A DNA stretch of 64,000 nt. It comes from Isochrysis galbana. Lineage: Eukaryota; Haptophyta; Isochrysidales; Isochrysidaceae. The stretch covers positions 4,045,448 through 4,109,447 of the forward strand of contig CM030938.1 in the NCBI GenBank assembly GCA_018136815.1, in the 5' to 3' direction. The notes under the pieces were generated by a model that was not told the DNA's origin, made no database searches, and saw only the letters and a program-made list of their open reading frames with translations. A program made the translations under genes and the position numbers. Every line of letters begins with the position of its first letter. Positions within the stretch are counted from its first letter, which is position 1. This document shows, in pieces, positions 10,636 through 22,083 of this stretch.

Positions 10636-13349
10636 CTGAGGCTTAACCCGGACCATCGAGCGAAGAAGCTTATGAATGTGCTCGTCCGATCCACACTCTC
10701 CGCAGCCAGCCTCACACAGAAAGCGAATATATGGCTGACAGATGACGGGGTTGTGAGCACCGTCTCCCGTGCCATATTTCCAGGCTTCGCTGGCTGGAGT
10801 GCCAGGAGGAGCGTGAGGTCGGAAAGCGCAGAAGGCACAGCCGTTTTCGTTCGTCCATTCGGTGATTCCCCTATTGATATCGTCCGTCCGTGGAGTTTCC
10901 ATTGAATTATCGGCCGGTCGGCACTTTGCTAGCGCCGCCGAGACCCTTGGGTGCTTGGCATAGCCTGCTACGGCCCAGAAGCGGGCTCGGGCCCGATTCC
11001 AAAGCTCGGGCGTCCACCGGGATACGCCCAAGTCAGGCGGTAGCCCTTGGCCGTTCGCCGGCGGATCGCAGCGACGGCTGGGCGGCCGAGACGAGCCTCC
11101 CTTTCGACCGGGTGGATCGGTTAGTATAGCCGGCAACGGTGAGTTGGAGTGGTAACTTGCCGGCGGTGCAGCAGCCCGATAATCAGGCTTCGAAGCAGGC
11201 GAGTGTCCCTGTCCGCGAAGAGCTTCAGCCACGGTGGCTTGGACGGCTGCCTGCACGGCGGCGACCATGTCCGTGGTCGAAGCGGTCTTCTGGGACGAGG
11301 ATGTCTCGTTCTTTGCCTCGCCTGAGGCCTTAGTGCGTACGCTAGCCGCGGTTTGCTTCGTCGAGGTCCGGGATTGATGACGCTTCACCCGGGCCTGCTC
11401 GTAAGGGCTGAGGTACCGTTGGCAGAGGTTGACGCACGAGAGCGCCGACCGACCTAGCTCGTGGTTCTCTACGCGGAAACGAGTCTCCGCGAGCACCTCC
11501 GCAAATTTAATAGCATTGTCGACGCCGCGCTGAGGATCAACCTTATCGTTCCGAATGATTTCCTCGAACCTCTGGTTGATCTCATGGGCCATGTTTGGAT
11601 GATCCCACACGTTGGTGGAGTCAACCGCGGAATCGCCAAGCTTGCGGATGTAGGCGCGAACCAAATTCTTGCTGAGCTCACATAGATCAGCGCCGGCCTC
11701 GCGCTCCCTCATGCGGTCCCACTCCATCGACGCCGAGTCTTTCGCGAAACCATCGGCCCCGTTTGCGAAGGTCCCGTCGCATTTGCGAAGAAGGACGTCA
11801 GCAGCGAGGACAGGATTGAGAGCGAGGGCCCGGTCCTCCACTAGATCGAGGAGGAAGGCGAAGATGCGAGAATTGCCGCTGGAATTGGCTCCGGCTGCCG
11901 CGAGGAGGGAGGTAAATATTTCGCGATGATCGCAGCCGAGCGCTAGTGCCCGCTCCAACGGCTTGATGAGAGTTAGCCGAAATTCGTTCCAGGCTGTCGC
12001 CGCGGTTTGAACGTTATCGGAGGCGAGGGCCTTTGGGAAGCGGAGCTCCGAAAGCTCTTTGCCCATCCTGACCTGATGGTGAAGGGTTTGCTCTGCTGAG
12101 AAGCGGCTACGCACCCATTTGAGCAAGTGGTCCTCCTCCATGAAAATTCGGCAATGCCAAACGTTGCCCGCCAGGGAGAGGTTGCTCTTCAAAATGGTAT
12201 GGATGAGCTCATGCTCGTCGGAGTCGCGGTAAAGGGCGGCCAGATCGCGTGAGGGCAGGGCGAGGAGATTTTTCCACTCGCTTACAACTGCCTCTCGCTC
12301 ATCCATCCCCACCGCAAGGCAGGGGTCGCGAGGGTGGCGGAACGGCACCACCGGGGTCGGGCCCCGGTGAGGGCTCTGATCCTGGCGGCGGGGTTCCGAT
12401 TTGGAGGTCGGGTACGCCGACCGTGGAACCCTAGTAGCCGGAGAGGCGTGGCCCTTTGGGTCTAGGGCAGGAAGCTCGTCCATGGATGGTTCCCTCTGAG
12501 CCGGCCTAGCAGAGTCCGCAGCCGCCTCGGTCCGATCCATGGACGGACTTGAAGTGGGCTCTTGGCGGGCTTGGAGTAGCTGAGTCAGGGCTTTGAACCC
12601 TGCTTCAACTTGATCTCGAAGAAGCCCCTCCCTCGCCTCTGCCGCGGCAAGGGAGGACTGTAGGCGCTCCACAGCCCCTTTGAGGGTGTTGGTCTCCGCT
12701 TGAAGCCTCACCATTTCCGCATCGTGACGCGCCGCGGCCGTCTCAATTGGAGGGTTCTCTTGATCAAGGACACCCCTTGATGACGGCGGGGCATAGTCCC
12801 GGTAGGCTGGGCTTCGGAAGCTGATCACCTCAGCTTCACCCACTTCAGACTCATCATCTCGAAGGTGAGGAGGCGGGTCAAATTGAATCAGAGGGAGGGG
12901 ACCCTCCTCCACCTCATTGGCCAACTCAGCGACGCTGAAGTTGGCTTCATGCGGGAGAGGGTCATGCCCCACCATGGCCCGCTGTAATTGCACCCGGTGG
13001 GTGACAAAGGCAGCGGACGGAGGCTCACCATCCGACACGAGCTGGTCGGAGCCAATCATGGGGATAGCAGCCGGAGTGATGGGTGGCATTGGCGCAGCCT
13101 CAGTGGTCGTGGGATCACTCGGGAACCCCTCGGGAACAGAAGCTGCAGCGGGCAGAGAAGGTTCCCTGAGGGTTCCTCCTCTGCGGCCGAGGACGTGAGC
13201 TTAGATTTCGTGCTTGTCGAGTCGAGCGGAGCCGGAGGGCTCTGAGCCACTCCGTCGCGAGCGGCACCGGCGGCTAGCGCGGCGCTTTGTCCCTCCTCCC
13301 CACCGGGAGTCGGGTGAATGAAATTCTGGACTGGGTCGGGCAACCCCAT
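10633..13349 (-). pseudogene. Gag of gypsy-like element, copy A, frameshifted
   Basis: Same protein as the 49492-52209 copy except for a one-base deletion in a G run (13170-13172 reads GGG where copy B has four). The lesion puts the N-terminal ~60 codons (start 13349) out of frame with the rest; from an internal ATG at 13089 the frame is open for 818 codons to the UAG at 10635. See copy B for domain content. The difference could be a true mutation or a homopolymer sequencing error, since the arms otherwise look identical. Confidence 0.75.
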
Positions 13350-14459
13350 TCGGGTGTATGGACAGGGAACGAACGGCGAACGAAGGACTGTGGGGCAGCG
13401 AGGCGCTCCTAGCGGCCCTAGTGTGATGGGTTGTAAGAGATTGTTAGACCTACAAAGAACTCTTCCCTCAGGGAGGGAGCCTAAGCTGCTTGAGTGCAGC
13501 GACGCAGCGAACAACGACGGACAACGAAGCTGAGAACAACAGGATACACCGACTCACGAACACACCGGAATCATTCACCCAAACCAAGCAAATTATCAAG
13601 CAACCGCGACCCCAAATCACCGATAACTCAAACACGTCGCGAGAGACGGAGAGAGAGAGCGAGAGAGAGAGAGACTCCGCAGCGACGGCCGGAGCGTGTC
13701 TCCGTTGTAACTTCCCACGTAGCGGAGAGTCCGAAGGGGAGCGTCATGTCGCGCACCACGGCGATCACTTTGGATACAGATCGCAACGAGATGTCTTCAC
13801 GACCGAATAAATCTTGCCGTTGAGCGTGAACCTTCTAGACGCTTCTAACGAACAACCCTGAGTAGCAACCAAGGGGAAGAAACACCAAAGGGGCCAAGGC
13901 TTGCATGTAACTTGCATCAAGGGGAAAGATTCCCTCACCTAGGAAGCGAACCTACACCGATCTCCAAGGGGAGATGGCAAATTAAACCTCAAATCTCGAG
14001 CGGCTAGAGCAACCGACTCGCTCGCCAAAACCTTGACCGAGAAGAAAGAAGCAAGGACCTACAAGCCAAGGGTAGCGGACCTAAGGAATGTGAGAGGAAG
14101 TTTCCGAACGCCAACGCGAACGCCAAACGCGGGAAGGCAACGAAACCCTAACCAGGCCAAGCAGAACCTATGAAGAACAGGCCTGGACGACAACGACAAC
14201 GAAAGTGAAAGTGAGCAAGTCCCAAGCAAGAACCGGAACTCAACAAGAAACAACAAGCCTTGCAAGAAGCTAAACAAGCCTTCACAAGGTAACTCGAGAG
14301 CCTGAGACAAGCGCGCAGCGAGCAACAGGCGACCTGGCTCCTTTAGGTAAAGATTACCCGAAAGGAGGAAACCTGGAATCTAGACCTGACAAACAGGCTA
14401 GAAGGAACGAAACGAGAACTCGAATTCTAGATCGCTAGGGACGAACCCTACCAACCTAG
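13350..14459 (-). mobile_element. Leader/LTR region of gypsy-like element, copy A
   Basis: About 1.1 kb between the Gag start and the truncated copia ORF, identical in reverse to 48382-49491. It must contain the leader and, if full-length, the 5' LTR, but with the 3' LTR lost to a gap the boundaries cannot be set by comparison. Features seen are a (GA)n tract near 13648-13675 and several short GGGGAAGA/CCAAGGGG direct repeats around 13870-13980. Short open frames here are not convincing genes. Confidence 0.5.
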
Positions 14460-14894
14460 ATGTACCTGAGCTTCGCCGTGTGGCCGCACGACGAAGGACC
14501 TGGAAACAAGAGCCTGGAAATCGCATCATCTAGGATGAATGCGACAGCTCTGCTATATCGACGTCTCGGTTTTCCTTACGCTGACCAATGGTCGCTTGTG
14601 CCCACCGCCACCGTTGGTCACAACTTGTCTTGCCACCGCCCCCCGACTGGCCTCCCCATGCCAGAAGCAGTTGTCCGTGGTCGCATGCGCGCCGCCCCTT
14701 TCTCCCGCCTCCCAACTTCCCTTGACGCCCAACCGCCTCCCGGAGCCATGGTCTACATGGACTTTGCCGGCCCACTTTTGGAGAGCGTCCTCTTCAAGTA
14801 CACATGCTACTGCGGTACTGTGGATGCTGGTAGCGGCTTCACCCGGGTATGGCCCGCGCGAGCCATGACCGCCGAGGTCGCCGCCTCAGCCCTT
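14460..14894 (+). pseudogene. Ty1/copia Pol 5' part, copy A (cut by gap)
   Basis: 145 codons identical to the start of the copia Pol at 48381-45280: a GAG-pre-integrase stretch (LLYRRLGFPYADQW) and the first integrase Asp block (VYMDFAGP). It is truncated on the left by the junction with the gypsy-like element and on the right by the gap, so it is only a fragment. Confidence 0.85.
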
Positions 14895-14994
14895 NNNNNN
14901 NNNNNNNNNNNNNNNNNNNNNNNNNNNNNNNNNNNNNNNNNNNNNNNNNNNNNNNNNNNNNNNNNNNNNNNNNNNNNNNNNNNNNNNNNNNNNN
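14895..14994. other. Assembly gap (100 N)
   Basis: 100-N placeholder. It cuts the copia Pol of arm A; sequence after the gap (14995 on) is unrelated to copia. Confidence 0.99.
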
Positions 14995-15295
14995 CCGCTT
15001 TCTCCGTCTTCGGAAGTGTAAAGCATTTGGATGGCTCTACGGTAGAGGGCACACACTTTCTCGCGTCATCAACGTCGCCATGGTAGTATGTTGCAGCACA
15101 AAAGCTAGGGGCCTCAAAAGCCCACTTTCCACTTTCTCAGCTGGTACATTACTAAGTCGTCACTTATCATTCAAAACATTAGGATTCTCTTAAAAAAGTT
15201 GCCGCCCCCCTTAACAACCAAGGCCTGGGTGGGCTGGACCTGGACCTGCGCGCACCCACATTACATTAACATTGCGTGTAAATTACGTGTCAAAA

Positions 15296-15660
15296 AAACT
15301 ATTGTTATAGTTTGGCAGGGCTTTGAGCGATGGGAGCACGGGAGCACGCGCCGGGCTGCCGGCTCCTCTTTCTCAGCCCACCGCAGTCACGACGCCCCAA
15401 CGGGGCCGCCCCAAACCGCCGGAGCCGAAGTGCTCGCGGGCCTCTGCCCCGCCCGACCAGGACCAGGACGTCGACGACATGGCTCCTCCGCCTTCGCCTC
15501 CTTGCCATCTGCTAGCCACAGACCACAGAAGCAGGGAACAGGCAAAGTCGTCATGTTAGCCTTGCAGACAACCACAGTACCAGTGCCAGTGCCAACGACC
15601 GCCAAACCATGGACCATGGCTCTGCCGTCCACCTCCCTCGCACTGCCACCAAACTAAGGA
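15296..15660 (+). mobile_element. Hairpin-headed element (family i), degenerate plus copy
   Basis: Perfect hairpin AAACTAT-TGTT-ATAGTTT at 15296-15313, then an ATG at 15330. Downstream frames carry the family signature RGRPKPPEPK, SAPPDQDQDVDD and PPPSPP, but spread over different frames, so the ORF is broken. Comparable to the more intact copy at 32182-33363. Confidence 0.55.
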
Positions 15661-16261
15661 CTCCCTATGGAGGGATGGAGGGTGCCACGGTGCCACCCCA
15701 ATGGTGGCAAAAGGCGCGGGACTTCTACCGTCCCCGTTTTGCACTTGTGACTTCTACTGCCCCCCCCCCCCCCCGGCCGCCCCCCACCTCGTGACTTCTA
15801 CTGCCCTTCCCCCACTTCCAGGCGAAAGACGAAACTTTTTAAAAATTATTTGAAAGTAGTTTGCTGAGGACAAAGACAAAGCCGTCCCAAAACACACCGG
15901 GTAGACCAAAGGCTCCGGTGTTGGCTGATTCAGCAGCACTTCAGCTGGCTCAACAACCCTTCAAACTGCCCGACCCCCCATCCCGATGCCGCGTGATCGC
16001 GCGCCGTCCGACCCTCCTTGCTTGTCCCTCACTTCCAATCGAGCGCCCGCTTCAAGTATCAAGTAGCACCTGCACCAGATGCGGATGGACACGACGGCAC
16101 GCCGACATCAGCGCCGTCTGCCCGTCAGCTCGGTCTTGCCAGTTGGGGGACACACCCGCTGCCAGCAGCCAGCAGCAGACGCACCACACCGACGTTGTTG
16201 CTCGCCACCGCGCGCCGCAGCGGCCTCACGGTTGGAACCGCGTGGTCGCGACAGACGCGCA
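15661..16261. other. Intergenic DNA, nothing recognised
   Basis: C-run and G-rich sequence with a repeated GTGACTTCTACTGCCC phrase near 15745-15805. Short frames present are not supported by any family or motif. Confidence 0.4.
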
Positions 16262-16668
16262 CCCAACATGTTGCCACAAAGGTTGAGATTCACGAGATTC
16301 TTCAAGGCTCCCGTAGAGAGCGCCTCGGAGAGTGCCTTCATTCCTTTATACCCGGTGCGGTTGTGAGACAGCTTGAGACTCTTGAGATTATGCAAAGCCC
16401 CCGTGGATAGGGCCTCAGAGACTGCCTTCATCCCCTCGTTGTCAATGTTGTTTGAAGAGAGATCGAGATCTGTGAGATTGTGCCCCTTGGAGAGGATCTG
16501 AGCGAATGCCTTCATGAAGTCTTTGCCAATGTCGTTCCACCCAAGCCCAAGCAAGCCTTCTGAGACTGTGCCCCTAGGGTATGGCCTCAGCAAATGCTTT
16601 GAGCTTTGATGCCCTCAGGGCCAATTTCGTTGTACGCAAGATCGAAATAATGAAGAAGATTGTTGAGT
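16262..16668 (-). pseudogene. Leucine-rich-repeat (RI-type) gene fragment
   Basis: At least three ~28-residue ribonuclease-inhibitor-type repeats: LLGLGWNDIGKDFMKAFAQI, NLTDLDLSSNNIDNEGMKAV, NLKSLKLSHNRTGYKGMKAL and then LVNLNL. A further unit (LHYFDLAYNEIGPEGIKA) lies upstream in another frame, so a frameshift near 16595 separates them. No start, no flanking domain, and the 5' side runs straight into a gypsy integrase fragment. RI-type LRRs are protein-interaction scaffolds in NLR- and RanGAP-like proteins; which one this came from cannot be told. Confidence 0.65.
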
Positions 16669-17135
16669 ACCGCCATCGTAAGAACGTCACAATAAACAAC
16701 ATCGAACGGGTAAGAGCCGATGGATAGCTTTGAGGGCGACCCTAGCACTCGTTGCATCGGTTTTGCCATCGTGCACTCGTGGCAGGCCTTGACATACTCA
16801 GCGATCTCATTAGCCATTCCAGGCCAGTAGAAGCGGGCGCGTAGCAAGCTAGCCATGCGATTAGAGCCTAGGTGGCCGGCGCGATCGTGGCAGGCGTGCA
16901 TATATCGTTCACGTAGAGAGTAAGGGATGTACAACCTCAAAGAATTCGGCTTAACTCGGAGATAAAGTAGACCACCTTTAAGCACAAATTTAGAATCAGG
17001 ACCATTATCGAGTCGACCCTCGGCCTCAGCAATCTTGGCGCTAACCTTTAGGGCGAGGGGGTCGGCGGCGAGCTCGAGGCGGAGCTCCTCTTCAGTTGGC
17101 GTTCCCACGGCGAGATAGGATTCAGTAATAGCTTC
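16669..17135 (-). pseudogene. Ty3/gypsy integrase zinc-binding fragment
   Basis: Open frame with the H2C2 integrase N-terminal domain: HACHDRAGHLGSNRM, RFYWPGMANEI and VKACHECTMAKP, followed by the start of a core domain (DVVYCDVLTMA). The leading segment (SYLAVGTPTEEELRLELAADP) resembles the Pol end of the methyltransferase-bearing gypsy element just before its gap (SSYLAPRTPTSEEMKAALAED), so it is a related but diverged element. It lacks the rest of the integrase and fuses in frame to LRR sequence. Confidence 0.75.
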
Positions 17136-17400
17136 GCTCGACGCGTCCTTGTTACGTTTCGTTCGGTCCTTGTCTTGGAGGCTTTGAGCAGTATCTCGGG
17201 CCCCAGCGCCCAAGGCGAAGGCGACCTCCCTCCCTCGCCACCTCTGGGCAGGAATGATGAGTGCCCTGCCCCTGCCAGAGGGCAGGGGCTGGGGTTGAAT
17301 GTGCGGGCCGACCCCGGGGGGTGTCCGTGATGGAGTGTGGGGGGCGCGAGGCCCCCATTGACCCCCACATATAAAAGTAGGTTCGGGGCATTTGGAATTG
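17136..17400 (-). mobile_element. Hairpin-headed element (family iii), minus copy
   Basis: On the minus strand a CCTACTTTTATATGTGGGGG hairpin-like block (about 17381-17365) is followed by GTCAATGGGGGCC and a Pro/Gly-rich frame (PTFICGGQWGPRAPHTP). The paralogue at 41272 reads PTFISGGQWGRSAPPTP. It runs into the gypsy fragment on its 3' side. Confidence 0.45.
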
Positions 17401-18419
17401 ACGGGAAAGGGCATGGAACGCGGGTAGGAGACGGAGGTGACGGAGGACGCGAGAAAGGGCTCGGCGGACGGTTAAGGTCGTTTGCCTTCATTTGTTACCC
17501 CTCGTTTCCAAATACGCGATGCGGGTCGTCCCCCTCGCACCGCTCCCTCTTGGTACTGGTACAAGCCGCCTTACCGCCACAAAAAACCTCAAATACTAAG
17601 CGCTACGTGCACGGCATGAGGTAGAGTGCTCTTGCTACTCCTAACTACCCTCCCTGTCCTACCACTACCACATCCCCTTTCTCCTCCCCCCGCTGCCTTC
17701 CATGGAAAACAAACCGGGGGAGGGGGGTCGCGCGCACTGCTTCGATCAGTGGCGTGAGAAAGAGGGGGTAAGAGGTAAGAGTAAGTGATGGCACGCACCT
17801 CATCCGGGCGCTGTTTTGCCCCTTCCGGGGCCGGCGTCGGCGGACTGTTACAGCTTATTAGGGACTCGTAGGGGCTCGTAGACTCGAAAGGATTACCCGG
17901 GAGACTCAGGGCTTGCTTGGGGTACTCAGGATACTGCACGCGTCACCAGTCACCAGCAGACGACGAATAGCCCCAAAGTCACACACACAAAACACATCAC
18001 TCTATACTCCAACATTAAAAGTAAGAGACCAAAAGCATGCAGTAAATGCACCCCCTCCGATGAGCCAAACCTTGGGGAGCGAGAGGAAGAGGGCTCGAAG
18101 GTCGAAACACAATTCGGACTCATCAGCTCGGACTTCGGACTTCAGAATAAAATCTGGCAGGGGCTGGCGAGGGCGAGGAGAGGGAGAGGAGAGGTTGTAG
18201 GGTATGAGTGGTAGACGAGCGAGACGACGAGAGCGAGAGCGACGGACAAAAAGGTGCGGGCCATCAAAAGTCCCGGTGCACCACCCGAATAAAACCCGTC
18301 ACGAAACACCTACAGGTATTCCACAACCGCGCAACTAGAGCTTTCATTCAGTCACACTGTACACTGACTGGTACTGGTGGGGTGCCCTTCCCGACCCCCT
18401 AGTGAGTGACCGGGCTACT
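17401..18419. other. Intergenic DNA, no gene recognised
   Basis: About 1 kb with no convincing frame. 18392-18412 repeats the CCCCCTAGTGAGTGACCGG phrase found at 3688 and directly abuts the LINE fragment, suggesting an insertion boundary. Confidence 0.4.
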
Positions 18420-19432
18420 CACAATGTCCAGAATCTATCAATTTCAATATCAACGCAAAGCTTACAGGGGAGTATTACGTCAATATCAAAGGCACATGGT
18501 ATGAAGCTGAACTCTCATACCTAGGCACGCCGATAATAGGGGAGAGAATCACGAGCACCCCCGCAAACTTAGACACCTCTCCGCCGGCGAAATGGGGGGA
18601 AGGTTTCAAATCCAATAAGAGACTCGAATACCCGCTAGCGGACGAATACACAATAGACGGCGAAACGCCGCTCGACGCCACCGGAGTGGAACACCTAACC
18701 AAAGCCCTCCAACGAACGGACCGCAAAACCAAACGCCTAGCAGGACCGACCAAATGGAAGGAAAAACTCCAAATACCCGAGGATACATGGGCACACTTAG
18801 CCAAGCTCTACACCTCTCCAATGGTGACAGCGCGAGACATGCATCTACACTATAAACATATCGCACACAGACGAGTGGGCACGTACAACCGATTCCCCGG
18901 TAGAGACAGTACATGCCGCATATGCGGAAAGGCGGACGAATCCTCGACGCACCTCGGAGAATGCCGGGGGATAACCAACGTCTTAGCAGCGTTGAATAAA
19001 CTTGCCAGATTCACACCCAAGGCGGAAAGAAACAGAAGCGAAACTATTATCGATAACCTGTTTATATTCCCAAAGGGGGACGCCCCGAAACCAATATACA
19101 CACTTTACCTAGTAGCATGGAGGTACATCATAACAGACTTCTATAGAATCCACTACGATGGAGTGGCATTCACGGAAGAATCAATACTGATAAGAACAAT
19201 AGAACGATTCACCACACTGAGCAAAGCATTACTCTTCGCACGAGAAACCGACTCGGCAAGAACCGCCCAGGCGGGTATGGGTAGGCAACCCAAGAAGAGG
19301 ATAGACTTAAGCGATCTAATTCCCGTCTACGACGCGAACGACAAGGGTGGGCTCAAACCCGGCAAGGAGCTGGTGGAACTGGCCACCAAGCTGAAAATAG
19401 TACACGCCGTCGAGGAACTCGAAAACAACTAA
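18420..19432 (+). pseudogene. Non-LTR retrotransposon ORF2, 3' part
   Basis: Frame open from 18420 to a TAA at 19430-19432. It encodes the C-terminal region of a LINE reverse-transcriptase polyprotein: a maturase-X-like segment (LSYLGTPIIGERI), a zinc-knuckle-like motif typical of RT C-termini (CRICGKADESSTHLGEC), and a basic tail. Endonuclease and RT catalytic blocks are absent, so it is 5'-truncated, as is usual for LINEs. A frameshifted relative sharing EYPLADEYTI lies at 25903-26300. Confidence 0.75.
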
Positions 19433-19700
19433 ACAAAAATGAACAAGCCGTCAAAGTGGAGACACAAAAGAATTACAGAGACGCCACGGCCCCGACATAA
19501 TCAAGATGAGAAAAGCGAGTCCGGGTGGACGGTCATACCAGGGGCAACGATTCAAAAGGCCTGCCCGGCCCCCGCACTCCGAACCAGGTCTTAGGTAGCG
19601 CACCGAGACCGAACCCCGGAAACCAAAGAAAAAGGAATGAAGGGGGGCAGGGGAAGAGGTGGGGAAAGGGAACTTAAGGGCGGTGTTAGTAGAAGCGGGA
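19433..19700 (+). mobile_element. LINE 3' untranslated tail
   Basis: Follows the ORF2 stop. A block at about 19545-19650 (GGCCTGCCCGGCCCCCGCACT...AACCCCGGAAACCAAAG) recurs inverted at 26345-26455, so this is a shared element tail. No poly-A track is obvious. Confidence 0.5.
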
Positions 19701-20111
19701 GATCCCGTCAACAGTAGGTGTGTAGCCCAGAATCTTCAGATGTTTTTTTTTTCGAGGACAATACCACAGACCCAGCCAACTCATCTTCTAACCCCCCGTC
19801 TTCTCTAACTCTCTCTCCCCCTGCTCACATCAACAGCGCAACAGCACAACGCGCAAAAGAGGTGTATCGACCTCATTTCCATGTGCAAAGGCAATGGAAT
19901 GGCCGTTGGCCAAGCAAGTGCAACGGCTATTGGAATGGACGCACTTACTAATTAAGTGCGACCACCTCCCCGACCCAAGTCCCTCTGCCCGACCCTGTCC
20001 GCCAGTGGAGGGTGTGCACAACAAATGCAAGAGCGGTGCAAAACAGGGTGCCCAAAGGGGTTCGTCTCCCCATTTCGTCCATGCGGGTCAGAGGGGCAGA
20101 TACTAGTTTGC
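19701..20111. other. Spacer 3' of PACRG, no gene recognised
   Basis: About 400 bp of mixed sequence containing GGCAATGGAATGG/GGCTATTGGAATGG short direct repeats near 19890-19940. Nothing coding is supported. Confidence 0.4.
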
Positions 20112-21282
20112 TCAATTGAGCACGCACGACTCATAGGTGGGAATCATGTACTTGATGTTGATGAACGCGTCCTCGCCGCCATGCAGCTCAAAAAGTTCCA
20201 ACGTCTCAGTAATCAAGTCGCCCAGGGTCTTGCGCTTGATCTGCCCATAGTCAATACCGTCACCTGGGAGGAGATAGCGGATGAGGAGGTCAGGGTGTGT
20301 ACATGGGCAAGTTTACCCATGCAGGCTCTTGCCAAGTGGGCAGAGGCATTGCGCGTTTGGTTTACCGAGATTCTTGTTGGCGTTCTTGAAGATGTTGAAA
20401 ATAGGAAGAATTTGCCTATAATACGGCACGAGAGCCTCGCCGATCATCTCACCCGAAACCACCATCTGCTGCAGCACCTTCAGAACAGTGCAGATAACCT
20501 GAGGATCCCTCGTGTTGAGCGCCGTCTTGATGGGGATGATCAGCTGCGGGATGACGGGCAAGATCTTCGAGCCGCCATGTTCTAACATATCGAAGATGCC
20601 CTGGACGGAAAGGAAGCGGTACGGCTCCTCCTTCTCGCGGATGCCGTCGAAGAAAATTGGGAGGTAGTGGTGGTAATCGAGCTTCTCAATGTCGACCTAG
20701 TAGTACGCCGGCAACAAAGGGTGTGCAGGCGTCAGAACCAGGGCACGGCGTCTCTGCCCAATTCTAGGCGCAAGGAGCAAATGATGGAGCGAGCCTCACC
20801 TTCCACCCGATGCGGTTGTGCACGCCACGGTGCTCGATCTGAATTGGCAAGTCACCACGCTCATAGAAGCGGCGGAATTCGGTGTTCGGTGGATTCGGGC
20901 GCTGCTTGAAGGCGCCGCAGACGGGAGGCGCAGGAGCAGGGCGCGCCTCCATCTTGCGGCTGACAGAGAGGGATGATGTCATGCCGCCACTTCCGGAATG
21001 CGCCTTGAGGGGCTCGGCCGGCGCAGCATCAGATTTGTAGACGTACGTCATAGTCGCATAGTTGTACTCAGGAAGCTCAACCTTGGGAGCCATCGAGTGG
21101 CCGCCTGCCCGGCGCTTCGGGTTGACATCTTCGGTGCGATCGAAGCACGAGTTGGATTCAGGGTGCTTCGTGAAGCCTGACTGCTGCGTGCGGTACAGCT
21201 TCTGGTTGGACCAGTCTTCCTGGATCAGCGACATCGCGCAGGAGGGCATGGCTTCCAGGAGCCTCTGACGGTGAGCCTGCAT
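20112..21282 (-). CDS. PACRG: PACRG, parkin co-regulated gene protein (axonemal)
   Basis: PACRG is a microtubule inner-junction protein of motile cilia, where with FAP20 it closes the B-tubule of the doublet. Three exons, all GT-AG: 21282-20800, 20696-20366 and 20263-20112 (introns 103 and 102 bp), giving 321 residues and a TGA stop. Exon 1 ends in [19 protein letters not shown] and GWK; exon 2 carries [32 protein letters not shown] and [12 protein letters not shown]; exon 3 carries [20 protein letters not shown]. These match the PACRG core end to end. The first ~110 residues are a lineage-specific N-terminal extension ([18 protein letters not shown]). A poly-G/(GA)n tract lies ~80 bp upstream. 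Presence indicates a flagellated life stage. Confidence 0.93.
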
Positions 21283-21357
21283 AGTCGGAAAAGGAAAGGG
21301 GATCTGAGGCTGTTGCTCGCGTGCACTGCGCCCTTGCCCGCTCGCAGAGCCAAGCGT

Positions 21358-21423
21358 GGGTGCAGGCCGGAGAGAGAGGGAGGGAGGGAGGGGGGGGGGG
21401 GGGGGCGGGGGGGGGGGGGGGGG

Positions 21424-21481
<58 letters not shown>

Positions 21482-21482
21482 C
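21358..21482. repeat. Poly-G and (GA)n tract upstream of PACRG
   Basis: G-run block (about 21389-21426) followed by about 27 GA dinucleotides, reading (CT)n on the PACRG coding strand. Positioned 75-200 bp 5' of the start codon, as for several other genes here. Confidence 0.9.
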
Positions 21483-22083
21483 AGGGCGTCCGCCACCTGA
21501 GAGAGCGGGGGCAGAGAGAAGCGGCGCGCAGGGTGCAACGACCGACCCACCCGAGGGAAAAACGTCTCGGGGGCCGAAACCGCCTCCCCCCCCTTCCCCT
21601 TCCTCTCTCTCTCCTCCCCCTCCGTCAGAATTTTATTGTTGTGTTAGTATAACCGTAGTGCTGCGGGACCGTAGCCCTTCGACGGCAACGGAGCCCCTAC
21701 CCCGCGATGGGGGTGTGCGCGGTTGGCGCATGGCTCGTCCGGTGTATGTGGCTATAATAATAATAAAACAACTGAGCGTTAGTACCACTACTGCCACTAG
21801 TCCGGTACTATCACGACACCCCTCAGCGCACTTGCCCGCACGCCTTGAAGTGATGGCACAGACACATACTCATATGCATATATGCATCCCTACAAATCTC
21901 CCCCCTCGCAAACCCCCGGCTCCCATTCCTAGATGGGAAATACGTTTTTACCGTTTTTCTATGAAGGCCGAAAACAGGCCGTTTTTGCCGTTTTTGCAAC
22001 CCCTTCCGTTTTTGTCTCCGTTTTTGAATGGCAACGCGAGCACTCATGCACCGCGCGCTGAGCATGAACATATGCGCGCGCAC
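21483..22083. other. Intergenic DNA with AAAACAG-type repeat
   Basis: 21935-22030 contains CGTTTTTACCGTTTTTCTATG, GAAAACAGGCC and repeated CCGTTTTTG words, related to 4025-4165, 4395-4460 and 38668-38745. Nothing coding is supported. Confidence 0.4.

Larger units (their letters stand above)
6824..14894 (+). repeat. Inverted-repeat arm A (8.07 kb), mate of 47947-56018
   Basis: Every position x pairs with 62841-x or 62842-x on the opposite strand; the offset changes by one at the GGG/GGGG difference near 13171. The arm holds part of gypsy Pol, all of Gag, the leader, and the start of copia Pol. It ends at the N gap at 14895; the mate ends at the N gap at 56019. Confidence 0.9.

Noticed and set aside
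10633-14459. Many 60-180-codon frames antisense to Gag and Pol
   Set aside because: They mirror exactly between the two inverted arms and lie opposite well-supported coding sequence; shadows of GC-rich codons.
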